DNA from: Terriglobus aquaticus
Lineage (GTDB): Bacteria; Acidobacteriota; Terriglobia; Terriglobales; Acidobacteriaceae
DNA length: 64,000 nucleotides
Assembly (NCBI RefSeq): GCF_025685415.1
Contig: NZ_JAGSYB010000001.1
Location: 3,720,001 to 3,784,000 of the forward strand
Direction of reading: 5' to 3'
Position numbers and translations under genes: made by a program
The notes under the pieces: generated by a model
What the model was told of the DNA's origin: nothing
The model's input: the letters and a program-made list of their open reading frames with translations, nothing else
The model's database searches: none
Shown: positions 40,101-47,518 of the stretch, one piece after another
How positions within the stretch are numbered: position 1 is the stretch's first letter
Layout: the number at the start of each line of letters is the position of its first letter

Positions 40101-40397
40101 CTGCGCCCGATCTTGATGACGAGCTTCGCTTTCATCCTCGGCGTGCTGCCGCTCTACTTCGCCACCGGTGCGGGTTCGAACGGCCGGCACTCGGTGGGAA
40201 CGGCGGTCGTCGGCGGCATGCTTGCCTCCACGCTGCTCAACCTGTTCTTCATCCCGGTGCTGTACGTCATCCTCAGCAGCCTGCTGGAGCGGTTCCGTCG
40301 CAAGCCGGGCAAACCGCACTCGGGCGAGCCAGCCGTGGGCGAGACCGTTCCGCTGCTTGATCCCAGCCACGAACTGCCTCCGCCGCACGAGGCGTAA
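37116..40397 (+). CDS. RND multidrug efflux permease, HAE1/AcrB type (1093 aa)
   Basis: An inner-membrane proton-driven efflux pump of the hydrophobe/amphiphile family. Twelve transmembrane segments surround two large periplasmic loops. The first helix is in RRPIFATVCALLIILAGAV, and the proton-relay pair D424-D425 lies in TGLVVDDAIVVIENV. The N- and C-terminal halves show the expected internal duplication (AAQYESFALPFIILLAVPTA, GLSAKNSILIVEFAEE). Length is slightly above the AcrB norm because of a C-terminal extension. It starts 85 bases after the adaptor. No TolC-like outer-membrane gene follows. A terminator ends the operon. Confidence 0.95.
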   Translation: MVEFFIRRPIFATVCALLIILAGAVSVPSIPISLYPQLAPPQVVVACNYVGANSSTVESAVTIPLETAINGVEGMRYMSSTSSNDGTSTITITFQTGYDLSIAAVDVQNRVATAQGRLPATVNNTGISITKANSNFVLAAGFFSPDKSLSQAFISNYLDVYVSDALKRVPGVGAVVIFGERKYAMRIWLDPSQLAARGLTALDVQNALQEQNVEVAAGQLGQPPSVKGQQYAMAVRVVGRLTDPREFDNIILKNATGTGGTVNSNGTANSGLVLLRDVGHAEVGAENYNTDLQFNFGNQGGEAIGLGIQQLSNANALDVERQCLAVLAELQKQFPPGMKGVVAVDTTTVVSDSIKEVRSTIIEAIIIVILVIFLFLQDWRSTVIPSITIPVSLIGTFAFIKVFGFSINSLTLFGITLATGLVVDDAIVVIENVQRHLEEGVADSRKATSIAMSEVTSAVIATSLVLISVFVPVSFFPGTTGILYKQFSLTIAFSIAISAFNALTLTPALSAILLHRDKQLLPNILKPISFVLQKPVGWFETGLQRVIKAYARIVTFVVAHRYVLLLLFVVLLGATVFIYNAVPTAFVPQEDQGYFLVIVQTPPGASLDYTRDVAAKGAALIRQDDDVFGTFSVMGFSLAGGSSPNSGIIFAPLKPVDERTKKGAGHDAASIVGRIRPQLFGVPGGVLFATEPPAIQGIGTVGGFQFILQDQGRNTFADIDRVAHLAVARSTAPTSGLVGLNTQFTANDPQLFVTIDREKAKAMSVPLSQITTAMGVYMGSAYINDFDFNNRSYRVYIQADQQFRRNASDLRQFYVKSDAGQMIPLDNLVALKETSGPQVINHYNIFRSAEIDGSPAPGQSSGQGLDNMVKLFNQVKMPGMMYSWTGLALEETESAGKTAIIFGLGILVVYLTLAAQYESFALPFIILLAVPTAILGALGLVSLRGLTDDVYVQIGMVMLIGLSAKNSILIVEFAEEIRHKGASVIDAAIQASELRLRPILMTSFAFILGVLPLYFATGAGSNGRHSVGTAVVGGMLASTLLNLFFIPVLYVILSSLLERFRRKPGKPHSGEPAVGETVPLLDPSHELPPPHEA

Positions 40398-40418
40398 GGA
40401 ACGCGCAATCCGCAACAC

Positions 40419-40448
40419 AAGAGCCTCCACCTTTGGGTGGAGGCTCTT
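40419..40448 (+). terminator. Terminator of the RND pump operon
   Basis: A 13-bp stem (40419-40431 with 40436-40448) with a TTTG loop begins 21 bases after the permease stop codon. The 3' side ends in CTTCTAC with a weak U-tract. Confidence 0.8.
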
Positions 40449-40508
40449 CTACATCGCTCAGAGCTATCCCTACGACCTAACCCGCAGGTACGATCTGGGC
40501 TGGTCTTC

Positions 40509-42737
40509 ATGCGCCGCCTTTCTCCACATTTGAGTGTTGCGATCCTAGCGATCCTGGTCGCCCTGGCCGCCGTGTTTGTGCTGGCTCGGCCCCAGCGCGC
40601 CAGTGCCGGCAGCGACGCCGAGGCGGCCGCGGAAGCGCGGCACGTGTACAACGAGAAGATTGCGGCCAAGTACAACTTCCACTACGGCAAGCAGAGCCCC
40701 TTTCTTCCGTCGAACATGACCACCGACACCGGCGAGTTCATCGATCCCAAGAACTTCCCAACCGCGAACTATTGCGGGCACTGCCACCAGGAAGCGCACC
40801 AGCAATGGCGCGAGTCGGCTCACTCCAATTCAAACCGCCCGCCGTGGTACCTGAAGAATGTCGCCCTGCTGAACGACGATAAAGACAAGGGCATCGCGTT
40901 CTCACGCCATTGTGAAGGCTGCCACGATCCCATTGCTGTAGCGGCGGGTGCGCTGACCGAAGGCTCCGCCAAGAAGCGGCCCTACGACCAGGACGGCATC
41001 ACCTGCAGCGTCTGCCACTCGATCCAAAAGGTCGACACGCGCGGCACCGGCTCCTATGTGCTGGGAGTGCCTGCGGTCCTCGTCGACGAAAACGGCAAGC
41101 CGATCACGCGTCCCGTGCAGGACGCGGAAATCTTGGCACACCTCGATCGCCACTCCGCCGCCGTCATGAAGCCCTTCTACCGGACCAGCGAATACTGCTC
41201 CAGCTGCCACAAGGCCGCACTGCCGCAGACGCTGAACGGCTACAAGTGGCAGCGCGCCATCTCGCTCTACGATGAGTGGCAGAACAGCTCCTTCGCCAAG
41301 GAATCGCCGCTGCCGTTCTATACCAAGGACTCGGTCAGCACCTGCCAGACCTGCCACATGCAGCGCGAGGCGCTCACCGGCACCGACCCAGGCGCGAAGC
41401 ACGGTCAGCTTGCCTCTCACCGCTGGCTCGGCGCAAACACGATCATCCCGCAGTACTACAAGTTCGATGAGCAGTCGAAGCGCATTGCAGAGTTCCTGAA
41501 GAACAGCGTCTTCAACGTCGACGTCTTCGGCATCGAGCGCGGCTCCGCCAATCCGGAGAAGCCGAACGCGAACCTGACCGCACCGCTTGGCAATGTCAGC
41601 TTCGGCCTTCGCGCGGGCGAGCCCGTCGTCGTCGACGTAGTCATCCAGAACAAGGGCATCGCGCACTCGCACGTGCCCGAGCAGCGCGATATGTACGAGT
41701 CGTGGACTGCATTCACGGTCAAAGACTCGACAGGCAAAGTGATCTTCGAGAGCGGCGGTCTGCAGCCCAACGGAGAACTGGAGCCGAGCGCGCACAGCTT
41801 CACCAATCGGCTCGTCAACGTGCATGGCACGCTCAACGAGCGCCACGAAGTCTGGAACAACCGCATCGTTGCGTACAACAATTCCATCCAGAGCGGCCGC
41901 TCCCAGGTGGTGCGGTACGGCTTCACAATCCCGCAGAACGCAACGGGCGACCTCACCATCACCGCGACCGTGAAGTACCGCCGCTTCATGCAGCACTTCA
42001 TCGACTTCGCGCTGAAGCCGCACTACGAGCAGCCCATCGTGGACATGGTCAGCACCACTCGCACGCTGCACCTGGGGGACAACCATGCCACGCCCGACCT
42101 GCCCGGCCAGAACAAGGAGTGGATGCGCTGGAACAACTACGGCATCGCCTTGCTGGACGCGCAGCAATACGCCGCATCCGTAGACGCCTTCGCACGCGTT
42201 GCAAAGCTGCGTCCCGACTACGCGGACGCCTACACCAATCAGGCTATCGTCGAGATCGCCTGGGAACGCTACGACGACGCCCGCCCGAACCTCGCCAAGG
42301 CGCTTAGCCTGTCTCCCAACAATGCTCGCGCTCTGTATTACCGCGCGCTGGTCGAGCGCAATGGAGGCGAACTCGACGCAGCGGTCGCCGATCTGCAGCA
42401 GGTGGCAAAGCAGTTCCCGCGATCGCGCGACGCGCACCGCGAGCTTGGCTTCAGCTACTACCAGCAGCACAAGTATCCTGACGCGCGCACGGAGTACGAA
42501 GCCGTGCAGTCCATCGATCCGGACGACCTGGCCGCGCATTACATCCTGTCGATTCTTTACCGCCGCCTCGGCATGAAGCCCGAAGCCGCTCGCGAAGCTG
42601 CCGCTTTCGCCGACCAGAAGGACGATCCCACGGCAAATACCTACGCGCTCGAGTACCTTCGCACGCACCCTGAGGTGGCAAACGAGTCCGTGGCCTGGCA
42701 CGTGGATGCGCTGCAGCCGGTCACGGCCAAGCCGTAG
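40509..42737 (+). CDS. Pentaheme cytochrome c with C-terminal TPR domain (742 aa)
   Basis: After a signal anchor (HLSVAILAILVALAAVFVLA) come five CXXCH haem motifs: CGHCH at 89-93, CEGCH at 135-139, CSVCH at 166-170, CSSCH at 230-234 and CQTCH at 279-283. Their spacing suggests a cytochrome c554-like multihaem module. A beta-rich middle section (about 330-540) follows. The end (about 560-720) consists of TPR repeats with the typical A..L.P pattern. The protein is presumably periplasmic and passes electrons among partners. It begins an operon with a monohaem cytochrome and a CRTAC1 protein. The ATG at 40509 has only a weak ribosome site. A frame opening at 40437 would add 24 residues inside the terminator. 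Confidence 0.85.
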   Translation: MRRLSPHLSVAILAILVALAAVFVLARPQRASAGSDAEAAAEARHVYNEKIAAKYNFHYGKQSPFLPSNMTTDTGEFIDPKNFPTANYCGHCHQEAHQQWRESAHSNSNRPPWYLKNVALLNDDKDKGIAFSRHCEGCHDPIAVAAGALTEGSAKKRPYDQDGITCSVCHSIQKVDTRGTGSYVLGVPAVLVDENGKPITRPVQDAEILAHLDRHSAAVMKPFYRTSEYCSSCHKAALPQTLNGYKWQRAISLYDEWQNSSFAKESPLPFYTKDSVSTCQTCHMQREALTGTDPGAKHGQLASHRWLGANTIIPQYYKFDEQSKRIAEFLKNSVFNVDVFGIERGSANPEKPNANLTAPLGNVSFGLRAGEPVVVDVVIQNKGIAHSHVPEQRDMYESWTAFTVKDSTGKVIFESGGLQPNGELEPSAHSFTNRLVNVHGTLNERHEVWNNRIVAYNNSIQSGRSQVVRYGFTIPQNATGDLTITATVKYRRFMQHFIDFALKPHYEQPIVDMVSTTRTLHLGDNHATPDLPGQNKEWMRWNNYGIALLDAQQYAASVDAFARVAKLRPDYADAYTNQAIVEIAWERYDDARPNLAKALSLSPNNARALYYRALVERNGGELDAAVADLQQVAKQFPRSRDAHRELGFSYYQQHKYPDARTEYEAVQSIDPDDLAAHYILSILYRRLGMKPEAAREAAAFADQKDDPTANTYALEYLRTHPEVANESVAWHVDALQPVTAKP

Positions 42738-42812
42738 ATCTGCATGCGCCACCCACCTGCCCGGTCCTCTTCCGAGCGCAGCCGTCGCGCTGCTACTCTG
42801 AACACCACTTCT

Positions 42813-43199
42813 ATGCGGCTTGCACCAGTTCTTCTCTGCGCCACTCTTTGCGCATTCGTAGTTGCCCCACCTCTACACGCCGCGGATAAGGAAAGCCGCG
42901 CCGCCGGCGAGGCTACCTACCACTCCGCCGGCTGCGAGCGTTGCCACGGTGCAGACTGGAGCGGCACCGACCGTGGGCCCGACCTGCGCGGCATCGGCAA
43001 GCGCCTCAAGCGCGATGAAATCGACCGCCAGATTCGCGCGGGCGGTGGCGGCATGCCCGCCTTTGGTGACGTGCTCACCGACCCGCAAATCGTTCAGCTT
43101 GTCGATTTCCTTGAGGCGCAGAAGAAGGCGCCCAAGCAGAGCAAACAGACCGCACCCGCGCCACCGCCGGACAAGCCCAAGCCGGCCGATCCTGAATAG
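42813..43199 (+). CDS. Small monohaem c-type cytochrome (128 aa)
   Basis: A class I cytochrome c. The signal peptide MRLAPVLLCATLCAFVVAPP...HAAD is followed by one haem motif, CERCH at residues 41-45, preceded by the usual GEATYHSAG helix. The likely axial methionine is M81 in GGGMPAFGDVLTD. The C-terminus is a Pro/Lys-rich tail. It lies 75 bases after the pentahaem gene and 27 bases before the CRTAC1 gene and is probably co-transcribed. It may shuttle electrons between the pentahaem protein and another membrane complex. Confidence 0.88.
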   Translation: MRLAPVLLCATLCAFVVAPPLHAADKESRAAGEATYHSAGCERCHGADWSGTDRGPDLRGIGKRLKRDEIDRQIRAGGGGMPAFGDVLTDPQIVQLVDFLEAQKKAPKQSKQTAPAPPPDKPKPADPE

Positions 43200-43226
43200 C
43201 CAGACCGCTTCCTGAGCCGACCCGAC

Positions 43227-45056
43227 ATGCCGTTTACCCTGACCAGACTTCTTCTCGCAACGTGCCTGCTGAGCGGCACGGCACTCGCGCAAACGCCACA
43301 AAGCGGCAAGCCCGTTGAGGGCTCGCAGCCAGCCGCTTCTAGTGGTTCCTCCACCGGCGGAGCGCACACGCCCGTGCTCGATGCGCAGCGCCGTCCGATC
43401 ACGGCGGGCGGCTTCGTCAAGACCGGTCCGGTCATCTTTCAGGACATCGCGGAAAAGGCTGGCCTCGCCAGCTTCCATCACAAAGTCGGCACGGCAGAGA
43501 AGAGCTACATCATCGAGACGCTCGGCTCCGGCGTGGCGCTGCTGGACTACGACAACGATGGGTGGCTCGACATCTACCTGGTCAACGGCAGCACCTATGA
43601 GGCGCAGAAGGGAACTGCCGCGCCGCCGCACGCTGCCCTGTTCCACAACAACCACGACGGCACGTTTACCGACGTGACGGAGAAGGCCGGCGTCGCCAAC
43701 GAGCGCTGGGGGATCGGCGCTGTCAGCGCGGACTATGACAACGACGGCTGGCCCGACATCTTCGTTTCGAATTACGGCAAGAGCCGCCTGTACCACAACA
43801 ACCACGACGGCACCTTTACCGATGTCGCGCAGAAGGCGGGCGTCACCTTCGACGGCTGGGCCACCGGTGCTACCTGGGGCGACTACGACGGCGACGGCAA
43901 GCTCGACCTGTTTGTGCCCGGCTACGTGCACTTCGAGATGCCCGAATCGAAGAACCCCGGCAAGCCTGCCGAGGCGAACCTCGCCTTCTGCTCCTTCCGC
44001 GGCGTGGCAACCATGTGCGGTCCACACGGTCTGAAGGGCGAGTCCGACAAGCTCTTCCACAACAACGGCGACGGCACCTTTACCGACGCCTCCGAGAAGG
44101 CCGGCGTCGCCGACAAGCGCGCCTACTACGGTCTGGCCTCACTCTTCATCGACGTGAACGGCGACGGCAAACCAGACCTGCTCGTCGCAAACGACTCTAC
44201 GCCCAACTACCTGTACCTGAACAAGGGTGACGGCACCTTTGAAGATGCCAGCTACGCCAGCGGTTACGCCTTGAACGAAGGTGGCCGCGAGACCGCCAGC
44301 ATGGGCATCGCCGCTGGCGACTATCTGCACAACGGCCGCATCGACCTGTACAACACCACCTTTTCCGACGACTATAAGCCGCTGTATCACAACGACGGCG
44401 ACGGCAACTTCACTGACGTCTCGTTCCAGATGGGCATCGCCGAGCCGACGGTGCCATTTCTCGGCTGGGGCACGGCCTTCTTCGACTACGACAACGACGG
44501 CTGGCTCGACCTGTTCACTGGCAATGGCCACGTCTATCCCCAGGTTGATCGCAACAACTGGGGCACCAGCTTCAAGCAGCGCGTTCTGCTGATCCACAAC
44601 AACAAGGGCAAGCTTGAGTTCGTTCCGCCGGTGGAGGGCACCGGCCTGGCCAAGCTGCAGGCGGCGCGTGGCCTAGCGTTCGGCGACCTGTTCAACAACG
44701 GCCGTGTCGATGTCGTCACCAACAACCTCGATGACACACCGTCGCTCTTCCAGAACGTCACCGACACCAAGCATCACTGGATCGAACTGAAGCTGCAGGG
44801 CACGGGCAAGTCCAATCGCGACGCCGTGGGCGCCAGCGTGCTTCTAACCGCGAACGGCTTCACGCAGCGCGGCGATGTGATCGCGGGCGGCTCCTTCGCA
44901 TCCTCCCCGGACAAGCGCGTGCACTTTGGCCTGGGCGATGCAACGGCGATCGACAAATGCGAGATTCAGTGGCCCGACGGTACGAAGGAAACGATCAAGC
45001 TGGAAGCCGTCGACAAGATCGTCACCGTTGTCGAGGGGCAGGGCGCCGCTCACTAG
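43227..45056 (+). CDS. Sec-exported CRTAC1 (FG-GAP/ASPIC-UnbV) protein (609 aa)
   Basis: Paralogue of the Tat-exported protein at 31353-33230, but opening with a Sec signal peptide (MPFTLTRLLLATCLLSGTAL then AQ). FG-GAP repeats with calcium-binding loops include DYDNDGWLDIYLVNGST, DYDNDGWPDIFVSNY, DYDGDGKLDLFVPGY, DVNGDGKPDLLVAND and DYDNDGWLDLFTGNGHVYP. The C-terminal ASPIC/UnbV domain carries RGDVIAGGSFASSPDKRVHF then GLGDATAIDKCEIQWPDG. It is third in the operon after two cytochromes. DUF503 follows only four bases after the stop. Confidence 0.88.
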   Translation: MPFTLTRLLLATCLLSGTALAQTPQSGKPVEGSQPAASSGSSTGGAHTPVLDAQRRPITAGGFVKTGPVIFQDIAEKAGLASFHHKVGTAEKSYIIETLGSGVALLDYDNDGWLDIYLVNGSTYEAQKGTAAPPHAALFHNNHDGTFTDVTEKAGVANERWGIGAVSADYDNDGWPDIFVSNYGKSRLYHNNHDGTFTDVAQKAGVTFDGWATGATWGDYDGDGKLDLFVPGYVHFEMPESKNPGKPAEANLAFCSFRGVATMCGPHGLKGESDKLFHNNGDGTFTDASEKAGVADKRAYYGLASLFIDVNGDGKPDLLVANDSTPNYLYLNKGDGTFEDASYASGYALNEGGRETASMGIAAGDYLHNGRIDLYNTTFSDDYKPLYHNDGDGNFTDVSFQMGIAEPTVPFLGWGTAFFDYDNDGWLDLFTGNGHVYPQVDRNNWGTSFKQRVLLIHNNKGKLEFVPPVEGTGLAKLQAARGLAFGDLFNNGRVDVVTNNLDDTPSLFQNVTDTKHHWIELKLQGTGKSNRDAVGASVLLTANGFTQRGDVIAGGSFASSPDKRVHFGLGDATAIDKCEIQWPDGTKETIKLEAVDKIVTVVEGQGAAH

Positions 45057-45060
45057 TCGT

Positions 45061-45354
45061 ATGCCGATCGCGCAACTCATCGTGGAACTCGGCATCGAGC
45101 ACGCGCAGTCCTTGAAGGACCGTCGTCAGGTAGTCCGCTCGCTGAAAGACAAGCTTCGCCACGGCTTCAACATCTCCGTTGCCGAGCTGGACGAGGCGCT
45201 CGTCTGGAACCGCGCCACGATCGGCGTCGCCGCCATCCACGGCTCGCGCGACTACCTGCTTGGCCAGATGCAGGAAGTCGAAAAAGCCGCCGAGCGCATT
45301 GTTCTTGCGCTGGGCGGCTCTATCCTCGACAGCCAGGTGGACGTAATCGACTAG
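45061..45354 (+). CDS. DUF503 (YlxP-like) protein (97 aa)
   Basis: A small cytoplasmic protein of the YlxP/DUF503 family, usually found beside infB and rbfA and suspected to take part in ribosome biogenesis. Recognised by LIVELGIEHAQSLKDRRQVV then RSLKDKLRHGFNISVAELDE and the helix EKAAERIVLALGGSI. The ATG at 45061 lies four bases after the CRTAC1 stop. It is not in the rbfA operon, which starts 1.8 kb away, but ends the cytochrome operon. Its stop codon overlaps the convergent DUF4252 gene's stop. Confidence 0.85.
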   Translation: MPIAQLIVELGIEHAQSLKDRRQVVRSLKDKLRHGFNISVAELDEALVWNRATIGVAAIHGSRDYLLGQMQEVEKAAERIVLALGGSILDSQVDVID

Positions 45355-45992
45355 TGGTGGTTCAGCTTCAGGTCGTCCTTGTTCGGCGCATCGCCCTTGG
45401 TCTCGCTCCGCATCAGCCCACCGAAGTTCTTCATGTCGGCCAGCGTTACATTGCCCTTCAGGTGGACCAGGCTGATCTCCTTCGGCTCGGCAGAGATGAT
45501 GACCATCTCCTTGGTCACGCCTTCGTTGTCCTGCCGGATGCAGATGTCGGTCATCTCCCGGTTTTCGCGCGTGCGTACCAGGTGCTTCCACCCGCTCTCA
45601 TCCAGTCGCTTGAAGATGGGCTTCAGGTCGTCGATGTTGTATTCGTTCTCGTGCGCAAACTCGTAGTTGCGCACCACAATGTAGTCCAGCTTCTGCGCCA
45701 GGTCGCCTTTTTCGCCGCCCTTGCGCGCGGCCAGGCCCAGCATGCTCTTGTCCAGGTTCACCTCGTTCGAGCTCTTTGCCTTCGCGCCCAGTTTGTCGAT
45801 GGCGTCAAACAGGTGATCGTCCGCCTGCGTGCCGTCTTCGGCGCTGTCCGCAGGAGCGGAGGCAGGTTGAAGAGTGACGATCCGTTTGCCGGCGTCTTCG
45901 GTTGTCGACGACGCATACGCCGGGCGCGCCACCAGTGTTCCGCCCAGTACTGCTACCGCTGCCAGGCTTGCCATCCACTCCATCCGCTTCAT
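45351..45992 (-). CDS. DUF4252 domain secreted protein (213 aa)
   Basis: Sec signal peptide MKRMEWMASLAAVAVLGGTL ending in AYAS. The C-terminal part (about residues 90-200) has the alpha/beta DUF4252 layout with LDYIVVRNYEFAHENEYNID and IRQDNEGVTKEMVIISAEP. Function is unknown, but DUF4252 genes often sit next to ECF sigma factors. Here it is last of three minus-strand genes behind a sigma factor and an anti-sigma-like protein. Its start shares a base with the preceding stop (TAATG). The TAG at 45351-45353 overlaps the convergent DUF503 stop. Confidence 0.75.
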   Translation of the reverse strand: MKRMEWMASLAAVAVLGGTLVARPAYASSTTEDAGKRIVTLQPASAPADSAEDGTQADDHLFDAIDKLGAKAKSSNEVNLDKSMLGLAARKGGEKGDLAQKLDYIVVRNYEFAHENEYNIDDLKPIFKRLDESGWKHLVRTRENREMTDICIRQDNEGVTKEMVIISAEPKEISLVHLKGNVTLADMKNFGGLMRSETKGDAPNKDDLKLNHH

Positions 45993-46432
45993 TACCGGCC
46001 TCCTCCATTTGCTTCCAGGGCGCGTTGGACTGCGCCGAATTCTGTTGTCTGCAGTTTGGCGCTCACCTGGTCCAGGGCATGGTTCGTCACCTGGATCGCC
46101 GTGTCGAACTGCGCAGCGGCTGCATCGGCTTTGCGCTGTTCCGCGCGGGCATGTTCCACGTGCAGCGCGCCGGCGCTGATCGCAAGCATTGCGGCCGCGG
46201 CGTAGGCGAGCCGCCAGGCCGGTTGAGTCATCCGCACCAACACACCCCGGCCTCCGCCCTGCTTCGCTCGTTGCGCCCGCGTCTCGGGCAGGGCCTCCAC
46301 GCGCGCCATAAGCCGCTCGGTGAAGCCATTCGGGGCGTCCACTCGGCGCAGAGCGGCCCGCACCTGTTGCTCGGCCAAGATATCCATTGCCGGGTCGTTT
46401 TTCGTCACGTCCATGTTTTTGTGATCAGGCAC
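45992..46432 (-). CDS. Anti-sigma-factor-like single-span membrane protein (146 aa)
   Basis: The GTG at 46432 has a perfect AAGGAG at seven bases, inside the sigma gene, and its first codons overlap the sigma stop at 46425. ATG at 46414 is an internal alternative. The cytoplasmic N-terminus (about 1-70) has a basic helical segment VRAALRRVDAPNGFTERLMARVE. One membrane span (AWRLAYAAAAMLAISAGALH) and an exposed Gln/Ala-rich C-terminal helix follow. No HxxxCxxC zinc anti-sigma motif is visible. Position directly after the ECF sigma factor suggests a regulator, but the anti-sigma function is inferred. Confidence 0.6.
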   Translation of the reverse strand: MPDHKNMDVTKNDPAMDILAEQQVRAALRRVDAPNGFTERLMARVEALPETRAQRAKQGGGRGVLVRMTQPAWRLAYAAAAMLAISAGALHVEHARAEQRKADAAAAQFDTAIQVTNHALDQVSAKLQTTEFGAVQRALEANGGGR

Positions 46433-46985
46433 GAACAAACTCCTTCAGCAGAACTTCACTTTTTCGTCGCAGCAGGGCCATTCCCCGCTGCAGATTGCTC
46501 TTCACCGCCGGCACCGTATCGCCCGTTACACGGGCGATCTCGTCTGGCGACAGATCCTCCTGGTACCGCAGCACCACGGCAGCGCGCTGCGACTCCGGCA
46601 GCGTCAGCAGGGCCCGCTCCAGTTGCGCGCTGAGCGAAACAGAGCCTTCCTTCCCCCGTCCCACACCGCTGCCACCTAATACCGCGCGGTCGAAACTCTC
46701 TTCCCACTCCTCGGCTGCCGCCTCCGGTCGCAATTTTCGCCGCCGAATAGCGTCGGTCGCGCGGTGGGAGGCGGTCCGGCGAAGCCAGAAGGTGACGTGC
46801 GCCTCGCTCTCCAGCCGATCCAACCAGCGATACAATTCCAGAAACACGTCCTGAGCTACCTCCTCGGCGATGCCGTAGTCGCCCAGCATCCGGTATGCGA
46901 TGGAGAACACCATGGATTTGTGCCGGTCTACCAGGACGCGAAACGTTTCCGTACTGCGATCTGCCGGCTTGCCGTCTCCGACCAT
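46425..46985 (-). CDS. ECF-type RNA polymerase sigma factor (186 aa)
   Basis: An extracytoplasmic-function sigma factor with only regions 2 and 4. Region 2 (about 15-80) contains VLVDRHKSMVFSIAYRMLGD, the core-binding AEEVAQDVFLELYRW and FWLRRTASHRATDAIRRRK. Region 4 (about 120-180) contains LLTLPESQRAAVVLRYQEDL and the helix-turn-helix VPAVKSNLQRGMALL. The ATG at 46985 has GGAAGG six bases upstream. It heads a three-gene operon with an anti-sigma-like and a DUF4252 protein. ECF operons are usually autoregulated, but I could not identify a convincing target promoter. Confidence 0.92.
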   Translation of the reverse strand: MVGDGKPADRSTETFRVLVDRHKSMVFSIAYRMLGDYGIAEEVAQDVFLELYRWLDRLESEAHVTFWLRRTASHRATDAIRRRKLRPEAAAEEWEESFDRAVLGGSGVGRGKEGSVSLSAQLERALLTLPESQRAAVVLRYQEDLSPDEIARVTGDTVPAVKSNLQRGMALLRRKSEVLLKEFVRA

Positions 46986-47128
46986 TTCAGGCCTTCCTTC
47001 GCATTTGCGCTAACCACCTATACGCAGGTCCGGTCTGACTGGCATCTACTATTTTTGAGAAACAGGTAAACACCGCGTCGAACCTCCCGCCCGGTTTTCC
47101 TATTCTCCAGAACCAACAGGGTCTCCGT

Positions 47129-47518
47129 ATGCCGCAGCAACGTGGAAGAGAACATCACAGGAACCGCGTTGCCGAAACGTTGCGGGAGGAGCTTGCAGTC
47201 ATCATTGAAGGCGAGCTATCCGATCCCCGTGTCGGCTCCGTCCATGTAACAGAAGTCGTCTTGGCTCCGGGCGGCAAGAGTGGCCAGGTGTACGTGTCGG
47301 TGCTGGGCGACGAACAGCAGGAAGAGCAGACCCTGGATGGCCTGCTTGCCGCTCGCGGCTACATCCGGGCCGAACTGCTGGAGCGCATGGGCGTGCGGCG
47401 CATCCCAGACCTTACGTTCCACATCGACCGGTCCGAAAAGATTGGTGAGCGCATGGACACGCTTCTGCATCGCATCAAAAAGCGTTCCCGCAAAGCGGAG
47501 ACTGCGACCGCGCCGTGA
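47129..47518 (+). CDS. rbfA: 30S ribosome-binding factor A (129 aa)
   Basis: A KH-fold factor for late maturation of the 30S subunit. The N-terminal RVAETLREELAVIIEGEL, the DPRVGSVHVTEVVL strand and the conserved RIPDLTFHIDRSEKIGERMD are all present, with a basic tail (RIKKRSRKAE). Length is normal. The ATG at 47129 lacks a strong ribosome site. Its final codons overlap nrnA (GTGA). infB, often the neighbour, is not next to it. Confidence 0.93.
   Translation: MPQQRGREHHRNRVAETLREELAVIIEGELSDPRVGSVHVTEVVLAPGGKSGQVYVSVLGDEQQEEQTLDGLLAARGYIRAELLERMGVRRIPDLTFHIDRSEKIGERMDTLLHRIKKRSRKAETATAP

Noticed and set aside
40902-42752. 616-residue minus-strand frame over the pentahaem cytochrome
   Set aside because: Antisense to CXXCH and TPR motifs that are unambiguous on the plus strand.
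45992-46438. TTG start at 46438 for the anti-sigma-like gene
   Set aside because: GTG at 46432 has AAGGAG at ideal spacing, making it the better start.
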